Part shown: positions 6,455-11,014 of the stretch, one piece after another
Numbering within the stretch: position 1 is the first letter of the stretch
Layout of the letters: each line of letters starts with the position of its first letter
Assembly: GCA_002405435.1 (NCBI GenBank)
Contig: DHLU01000173.1
Location: 1 to 11,014 of the forward strand
Length of the DNA stretch: 11,014 nt
Direction: 5' to 3'
DNA from: Flavobacteriales bacterium UBA4660
Lineage (GTDB): Bacteria > Bacteroidota > Bacteroidia > Flavobacteriales_D > Sanyastnellaceae
The notes under the pieces: generated by a model
The model's input: the letters and a program-made list of their open reading frames with translations, nothing else
Database searches by the model: none
What the model was told of the DNA's origin: nothing
Program-made: the position numbers and the translations under genes

Positions 6455-7438
6455 TTATGCCGGCGTCTTCGGAGGAGCAATAACTATTTCCGCGCATTCG
6501 AAATGTCCCTCAGGACAACTTTTGTATCCGTGCAGACCGCAGGGCCGGCATGCCAGGGTGCGGGAGGTTTGGGCCACAACAGACCGGTCAGACAGCGGAC
6601 CGAATCCGAATTCAGGTATCGTCGAACAAAACACGGCGGTTACAGGCGCATTGACGGCACTGCAGAGGTGAAGCGGCGCACTGTCATTGACGTAGTTCAT
6701 CTCAGCATGGCGCATAAGGGCCGCTGACTGGAGCAGGCTGAGTGTTCCGGCGAGCACAGTCACACGCCCGGGGTCAGACGCCGACTGGATTTGCCGGCAC
6801 AGCGCCTCATCTCCGGGTGCACCCAGCAGAAACACCGGGCAAGAGGCATGGTTGATCAGATCAATCCACCGCGCTGCGGGCCATTGTTTGGTAAACCAGA
6901 CCGAAGCCGGACTGATAGTGATAAACGGTACCCCGGTATATGCGGCAATTTTCTCTTCATCCCCGGGCGACGGCACGAGCAACGGATGCGACGCCCCGGG
7001 CCCTGTAAATTCCTCAATCAGCAGTTGGTTTCGTTCTACTTCATGCGGACCCGGTTTGCCGGGCTTTCCTATGGCATGCGGAAAGCGGCGGTGAAAAAAC
7101 CGGCTGAGCGGATTTTGAGAAAAGCCCGCCGTGTGGTCCGCGCCTGCGCATACCGTGACCAGACCGGAACTGGCAAAGCGGTGGAGGTTGACTACACGGT
7201 CAAAACGTTCGCGGCGCACCGCCCCTATCACACGCAAAAGGTTACGCCACTTCCCCCGCCGTTTTTCCCATGTCCAAACGCGGTCAATACAGGGATGCTC
7301 TTTCAGCACCTCTTCATGGCCTCTGCGCACGAGGAAGTGGACTTCCACCGAAGCATTCCAGGCCTTTAGCCTGACAGCAGTGGCGGTAGCCAGAATCACA
7401 TCACCGATAAAGGCAGTCTGTATGACAAGTATCTTCAT
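6455..7438 (-). CDS. Glycosyltransferase family 9 (heptosyltransferase-like)
   Basis: 327 residues, GT-B fold of family 9, which usually transfers ADP-heptose or related sugars to the LPS core on the cytoplasmic face of the inner membrane. The N-terminus KILVIQTAFIGDVILATA holds the G12-D13 position of the putative catalytic Asp of WaaC. The C-terminal donor-binding half shows ISPASVWFTKQWP (175-187) and MNYVNDSAPLHLCSAVNAP (247-265). Near the end, Cys297, Cys300, Cys308 and Cys315 form a Cx2Cx7Cx6C group, which I know from Bacteroidota members of this family. Length is normal. The start lies 11 bases after the dapD stop, so the two genes are probably one operon. The acceptor and exact sugar are unknown, and heptosyltransferase is a family-level call. 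Confidence 0.9.
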   Translation of the reverse strand: MKILVIQTAFIGDVILATATAVRLKAWNASVEVHFLVRRGHEEVLKEHPCIDRVWTWEKRRGKWRNLLRVIGAVRRERFDRVVNLHRFASSGLVTVCAGADHTAGFSQNPLSRFFHRRFPHAIGKPGKPGPHEVERNQLLIEEFTGPGASHPLLVPSPGDEEKIAAYTGVPFITISPASVWFTKQWPAARWIDLINHASCPVFLLGAPGDEALCRQIQSASDPGRVTVLAGTLSLLQSAALMRHAEMNYVNDSAPLHLCSAVNAPVTAVFCSTIPEFGFGPLSDRSVVAQTSRTLACRPCGLHGYKSCPEGHFECAEIVIAPPKTPA

Positions 7439-7449
7439 GGAGGGCGGGT

Positions 7450-8274
7450 CTATCCGCTAACATTGTATTCGCGCAACGCATCGTTGAGTGAGGTTTTCAA
7501 ATCGGTACTCGCCTTTCTTTTTCCGATAATCAGCGCGCAGTTGACGGAATAACTGCCCGCGGGAAACTTCTTTTCATAGCTGCCTGGAATCACTACGCTG
7601 CGCTCGGGAATTTCACCATGCAGGGTTACGGGCGCTTCACCGGTTACATCAATGATGTGCGTGCTGGCCGTGAGCACCACATTGGCACCGAGCACGGCTT
7701 CCTTTCTCACCCTGACGCCCTCGACGACAATACTCCGCGAACCGATGAAGCAGCCGTCTTCGATAATCACCGGGGCTGCCTGCACAGGCTCCAGCACTCC
7801 GCCGATGCCCACACCGCCGCTGAGGTGCACATGGGCCCCAATCTGCGCGCAACTACCGACGGTAGCCCAGGTATCGACCATCGTGCCGGTATCTACATAA
7901 GCACCTATGTTGGTAAACGACGGCATCAGAATTACACCCTGCGCCATATAGGCGCCGTAGCGTGCTACGGCATGGGGAACAACCCTGACGCCGAGTGAGG
8001 CATAGTCGTGTTTCAATGGAATCTTATCATAGAATTCCATAGGACCCGCTTCCATGACCTTCATGCCGCGTATGGGGAAGTACAGGATAACGGCTTTTTT
8101 CACCCATTCATTCACGACCCATTCACCGCTATCTCCGGGCTGGGCCACGCGGAGCCGCCCCTTATCAAGTTCCCCGATGACCCAGTCTATGGTCTCCTTT
8201 ATCTGCGTATCGCGCAGCAGGTCGCGGTTGTCCCAGGCCGCAAGGATGGTATTTTGGGCATCGGTAAGGTTCAT
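7450..8274 (-). CDS. dapD: 2,3,4,5-tetrahydropyridine-2,6-dicarboxylate N-succinyltransferase
   Basis: DapD transfers succinyl from succinyl-CoA to tetrahydrodipicolinate in the cytosol, in the succinylase route to meso-diaminopimelate and lysine. The frame extends upstream to 8307, but the ATG at 8274 gives 274 residues, the length of the E. coli enzyme, and is preceded by AAAGAAGC, a purine-rich stretch that may help initiation. Residues about 1-90 are the helical N-terminal domain with EWVVNEWVKKAVILYF (51-66). About 95-215 is the left-handed beta-helix of hexapeptide repeats, with the signature MVDTWATVGSCAQIG (132-146) and LSGGVGIGGVLEP (151-163). All family landmarks are intact. It is the first gene of a probable two-gene unit with the family 9 glycosyltransferase, and is divergent from ruvX. 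Confidence 0.97.
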   Translation of the reverse strand: MNLTDAQNTILAAWDNRDLLRDTQIKETIDWVIGELDKGRLRVAQPGDSGEWVVNEWVKKAVILYFPIRGMKVMEAGPMEFYDKIPLKHDYASLGVRVVPHAVARYGAYMAQGVILMPSFTNIGAYVDTGTMVDTWATVGSCAQIGAHVHLSGGVGIGGVLEPVQAAPVIIEDGCFIGSRSIVVEGVRVRKEAVLGANVVLTASTHIIDVTGEAPVTLHGEIPERSVVIPGSYEKKFPAGSYSVNCALIIGKRKASTDLKTSLNDALREYNVSG

Positions 8275-8289
8275 GCTTCTTTTTTTTGT

Positions 8290-8297
8290 CAAACCTA
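8290..8297 (-). promoter_or_regulatory. Candidate -7 element for dapD
   Basis: On the minus strand this reads TAGGTTTG, an exact TAnnTTTG match. The predicted start near 8286 would leave a leader of about 12 bases before the dapD ATG. No TTG lies at the usual 17-23 base distance upstream, so the call rests on the -7 element alone. Confidence 0.4.
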
Positions 8298-8330
8298 AAC
8301 ATTTCATCCCTTCGTTACTTCGCGCCCGAC

Positions 8331-8738
8331 ATGAATCCAGCCCTGGCCATTGACTACGGAAAAAAGCGCTGCGGACTTGCCATCACAGATGACCTCCGCA
8401 TTATCGCCAGTCCGCTGGAAACAGTGGCAACCGAGACCCTGTTGTCGTGGTTGCGCCGGGAGGTGCCGACCCGGCATATCAGCGATATTGTTTTTGGTAT
8501 GCCCTACCGGCTGAGCGGCGAAGCCTCCGCCCTGGCAGAAGACATCCATGCGATGGCGGCGCGTGTGGCCAGGTTGTTCCCTGCTGCAGGTATTCACTTT
8601 GTGGATGAAACATTTACCAGCAAGATGGCAGGCCAGGCGCTGGTGGCAGGCGGCATGAAGAAAAAAGACCGTCGGAAAAAAGAAAACCTCGACAAGGTGA
8701 GTGCAGCCCTTATACTGCAGTCTTACCTGGGTCTCTGA
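8331..8738 (+). CDS. ruvX: RuvX/YqgF family Holliday-junction resolvase-like nuclease
   Basis: The ATG at 8331 gives 135 residues, the usual family length. An in-frame TTG at 8286 would add 15 residues that do not look like the family and would overlap the region of dapD's promoter. The RNase H-like fold is clear: IDYGKKRCGLAITD (7-20, Asp8), VFGMPYRLSG (54-63), FVDETFTSKMA (90-100, Glu93) and KKENLDKVSAALILQSYL (116-133, Asp121). Asp8, Glu93 and Asp121 would be the metal-binding acidic triad. In other bacteria this family acts in Holliday-junction processing and in maturation of the 16S rRNA 5' end. It is alone on its strand between divergent dapD and convergent bshC (12 bases between stops). 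I see no clear promoter in the 56-base gap to dapD. Confidence 0.95.
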   Translation: MNPALAIDYGKKRCGLAITDDLRIIASPLETVATETLLSWLRREVPTRHISDIVFGMPYRLSGEASALAEDIHAMAARVARLFPAAGIHFVDETFTSKMAGQALVAGGMKKKDRRKKENLDKVSAALILQSYLGL

Positions 8739-8750
8739 GCGGGCCCTGAT

Positions 8751-10352
8751 TCACTTCTCCGACCGAGTCCCAAGCGTGAGCAGTCGGTTAACGCCTTCCA
8801 TGGGATCAAAGCAATCAATCAGTTCATCAATCAGGCTGCCGTCCGCATAGACATTCATCTCAAAGAAATTGTCTGTCCGTTCCTGGAGTTCACCATTTGG
8901 AAACAGCACATCGTGCAGGGCTGCGACCTTGGTGAGGAGCGTTTCAGATTTGTTTTTTACAGACCGCAGCAGCTTATGCTCAAGGTTTTCGAGTGCATGC
9001 AGCGTGCGCTGCTTTTCGGCGCTGACTGCAGCCTGCAGGGTCGGATCAACCGACGCAAAGAGTGTTGCCAGTTTGTCAAAACCTTCAAGGATCCTGCGCC
9101 GCTCCTGTCCGGTATCTACAGACGCCAATTCTCTGGCAATCCACTGAATCCACTGGTCTTTTCCCGAATACAGGCGGCTGGTTGGCAGGCCTGAGTTGTC
9201 GAGCACCTTGCGCTGACCAGGCCTGAGCAGCAGGGCCATGTCGCGCAGCAGCACCATGGGAAAATCGATGCCGAATCCTTCAAAATTGCTCCGGCACTGG
9301 AGCCAGTAGGCCACCTCTGCCGGTCCGCCGATGTAGGCTATGTTGGGCAGAATGCGCTCCTGGTAGAGCGGGCGCATCAGCACATTCGGACTGAACCGGC
9401 CGGGGTGTTGTTCGACTTCCGCCATCATTTCTTCAGGCGAAAATGTGAGGTCTGTATTGAGTACTCGAAACACCTGGTCAACAAAAGTGATGCGCTCACG
9501 ACGGCCGGGCATGAGGTAAAACAGGTTGATTTCTCGCGCATTCACCTGGGGGGCATAGCCCCGGTGCTTTAACTCCCGGTTGGTTTTTTCCACGTTGCCC
9601 GCCGTAGTCCTTTCAAACAGCTCGAGCTTGAGTTGGGGCAGAAAATGCTGTTTCAGCGCCTCATCATTGGCATCGAGGCAGAGCAGGCCGAATCGCCCAA
9701 AAAGCCGGTGCAGCAGGTACCGTGTAGCCGAAGCCAGGTCGGGCATGGCATACGCTTCCCGCAGCAGGGCAATGGAAGACTGCGCCACCTCAGCATTACC
9801 CAGGGCCTCGCCGACCTTAGCGATGGTTTCGGAAAGTGAAACTTCTGCTGTGCTGAAAAGACCCGTCGGACCGGTCTGAGCGCTCTGCCAGGTAAAAGTT
9901 TTTCCCTTTACGCGCACATGGTTGATCTCGGCAAAGTCGTGGTCTTCGGTGGCCATCCAGAAGACTGGCACAAACTTTGCTTCGGGATACTGCGCCGATA
10001 GTTTGCGCGTCAAAGCCAACAGGGAACAAATTTTATACACGGCATAGAGGGGTCCAGTAGCCAGACTGAGCTGGTGACCGGTGCAGAGCGTCAGTGTTTG
10101 GTCTTCTGCGAGAGCGTTGAGGTTGCTGGACACCGCTTCGCCGCCTAGACCGGCATATTGGTGACGCAGCCTTTCTGTAAGCGTTGCGCGGATCGCAGGG
10201 TCAAATGCCTTGCGCGCCATTTTTTGTCTCAGGGTTTCTTCTCCGGGAAAGGCATCGATAAAGGGCCTGACATTGTCGTCAGCGCCGAGGTAATCGCGCA
10301 CCAGCGCAGGCAGGTTAAGTTCAGAAATCGGAAGCGTTTGCTGCTGCATCAT
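8751..10352 (-). CDS. bshC: Bacillithiol biosynthesis cysteine-adding enzyme BshC
   Basis: 533 residues, normal for BshC, the putative cysteine ligase that adds Cys to GlcN-malate as the last step of bacillithiol synthesis in the cytosol. Landmarks are CTGHQLSLATGPLYAVYK (90-107, the nucleotide-binding-like core), VFWMATEDHDFAEINH (130-145), and NVLMRPLYQERILPNIAYIGG (323-343), followed by PAEVAYW. Residues about 430-480 form the expected charged helical (coiled-coil) region. It starts MMQQQ, and either Met (10352 or 10349) could be used. A promoter lies immediately upstream, so the first Met would have a leader of only a few bases. It implies that this organism uses bacillithiol as a low-molecular-weight thiol. 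The partner genes bshA and bshB are not in the window. Confidence 0.96.
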   Translation of the reverse strand: MMQQQTLPISELNLPALVRDYLGADDNVRPFIDAFPGEETLRQKMARKAFDPAIRATLTERLRHQYAGLGGEAVSSNLNALAEDQTLTLCTGHQLSLATGPLYAVYKICSLLALTRKLSAQYPEAKFVPVFWMATEDHDFAEINHVRVKGKTFTWQSAQTGPTGLFSTAEVSLSETIAKVGEALGNAEVAQSSIALLREAYAMPDLASATRYLLHRLFGRFGLLCLDANDEALKQHFLPQLKLELFERTTAGNVEKTNRELKHRGYAPQVNAREINLFYLMPGRRERITFVDQVFRVLNTDLTFSPEEMMAEVEQHPGRFSPNVLMRPLYQERILPNIAYIGGPAEVAYWLQCRSNFEGFGIDFPMVLLRDMALLLRPGQRKVLDNSGLPTSRLYSGKDQWIQWIARELASVDTGQERRRILEGFDKLATLFASVDPTLQAAVSAEKQRTLHALENLEHKLLRSVKNKSETLLTKVAALHDVLFPNGELQERTDNFFEMNVYADGSLIDELIDCFDPMEGVNRLLTLGTRSEK

Positions 10353-10359
10353 CGCGCGC

Positions 10360-10392
10360 CAAAATTAGACCTGAGCGGGGGATGACCGCCAA
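10360..10392 (-). promoter_or_regulatory. Bacteroidota-type promoter for bshC
   Basis: On the minus strand, TTG (10392-10390) is followed after 22 bases by TAATTTTG (10367-10360), an exact TAnnTTTG -7 element. The spacing equals that of the promoter at 5930-5962. The predicted start lies near 10356, about 4 bases before the first bshC ATG. Confidence 0.55.
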
Positions 10393-10420
10393 GGCAAAGG
10401 CATAAGTATTAGAAATTATT

Positions 10421-11014
10421 CTATTGAATGAGGTAGACAACCCCACTGACGACCTTGCGTTCAAGTTCTTCGCGGTCGCTCACATCAATGTATTCGATTT
10501 CCCAAACGTAGGCTCCGGTTTCGGCCTTTCGCCCTTCATAGAATCCGTCCCAGCCCCGTGTGGTATCGGCTGACTTGAAAATACAGTTGCCCCAGCGGGA
10601 GTAGATTTTCAATTCGAAACGGTCAACGCTTGAACTCACCGGTCTGAAAACATCATTGTTTCCGTCGCCATCAGGGGTGAACGTGTTGGGTACGTAAAAG
10701 TCTTGCAGGCTATCCCCTGAGATATCCGGTTGGGGTTCAGGGTCATTATGGTCCTTCCTGTCCGGGTCCTGTTCAGAGGGGTCAAAATCTACGGGCACCT
10801 CTTCCAGGTAGAATTTGTCGAGGAAGTAGTAGGAAAACTGGGGGTGATCTCCTTCAACGGGAATAATCTCCTTGTCGTTGTCGGTTCCAAAGACACCAAA
10901 AGTCATGTGGGTATAGCCGGCGGTGGCTTCAAAAACGAGGTTAACATCCACCCACTCCCTGGAAAAGAGGACCGTATCGATAGTGAATTGCGGCGCCACA
11001 AACAGGGGTGAGCC
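10421..11014 (-). CDS. C-terminal part of a secreted protein with T9SS type B (gliding-motility) sorting domain
   Basis: Open from the right edge to a TAG at 10423-10421, giving about 197 residues. A GTG at 10999 is internal and not a convincing start. The visible chain has three parts. The first, about 1-72, reads VNLVFEATAGYTHMTFGVF...YYFLDKFYLEEV, a jelly-roll or lectin-like pattern often found before such tails. Next is an acidic, proline-rich linker (DPSEQDPDRKDHNDPEPQPD). The last part, about 100-197, is a gliding-motility C-terminal domain: FYVPNTFTPDGDGNNDVF, ELKIYSRWGNCIF, GWDGFYEGRKAETGAYVWEIEY and final VVSGVVYLIQ. This tail directs export by the type IX system. The protein's main function is encoded outside the window. 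Its stop lies 28 bases upstream of the bshC -33 element. Confidence 0.9.
   Translation of the reverse strand, partial: GSPLFVAPQFTIDTVLFSREWVDVNLVFEATAGYTHMTFGVFGTDNDKEIIPVEGDHPQFSYYFLDKFYLEEVPVDFDPSEQDPDRKDHNDPEPQPDISGDSLQDFYVPNTFTPDGDGNNDVFRPVSSSVDRFELKIYSRWGNCIFKSADTTRGWDGFYEGRKAETGAYVWEIEYIDVSDREELERKVVSGVVYLIQ

Noticed and set aside
6791..7369. Plus-strand open frame of 192 codons opposite the family 9 glycosyltransferase
   Set aside because: The minus-strand frame carries the family motifs throughout. The plus-strand product is Arg/Pro-rich and has no signal or domain.
8275..8307. Upstream extension of dapD to 8307
   Set aside because: The extra 11 residues are not family-like, and the region holds the candidate -7 element. 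The ATG at 8274 gives the usual length.
8286..8330. TTG start for ruvX at 8286
   Set aside because: The added residues do not resemble the family, which normally begins just before the DYG motif, as the ATG at 8331 does.
8739..8750. GGGCCC palindrome between the converging ruvX and bshC stops as a terminator
   Set aside because: The stem is only 3 bp with no loop and no T run on either strand.

Overview
The window reads as a chromosomal segment of a Bacteroidota bacterium. The evidence is two type IX secretion (T9SS) sorting domains (a type A tail ending near 2976 and a type B 'gliding motility' tail read right to left from about 10720 to 10424), promoter elements of the Bacteroidota TTG-N22-TAnnTTTG type, almost no Shine-Dalgarno sequences, a bacillithiol gene (bshC) and a Bacteroidota-style family 9 glycosyltransferase. 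The DNA looks moderately GC-rich for the phylum, which suits a marine, freshwater or wastewater lineage better than a gut Bacteroides, but I cannot name the genus.

Left part, + strand (1-6342). The 3' end of an MltF-type lytic transglycosylase overlaps by 4 bases a lipoprotein gene of unknown role. Then come a secreted deiminase of the Porphyromonas peptidylarginine deiminase (PPAD) type with a T9SS tail, a fused acyltransferase/GNAT protein that probably makes an acylated amino-acid membrane lipid, a Tat-exported lipidated glycosylasparaginase, and a small secreted protein with its own promoter. A strong intrinsic terminator (6367-6395) closes this side. All six products act in or outside the cell envelope.

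Middle (6455-8738). dapD (lysine/diaminopimelate synthesis) and a family 9 glycosyltransferase form a two-gene minus-strand unit separated by 11 bases. ruvX is read divergently from dapD across a 56-base gap.

Right part (8751-11014), minus strand. bshC, the last enzyme of bacillithiol synthesis, converges on ruvX with 12 bases between stops and has a good promoter lying almost on its start codon. Upstream of it is the C-terminal end of a large secreted or surface protein with a T9SS type B tail, cut by the window edge.

I see no tRNA, rRNA, CRISPR array, insertion sequence or phage gene. No gene-free stretch exceeds about 125 bases. Nothing amounts to an obviously new multi-gene system. The most interesting items are the PPAD-like secreted deiminase and the fused aminolipid synthase.
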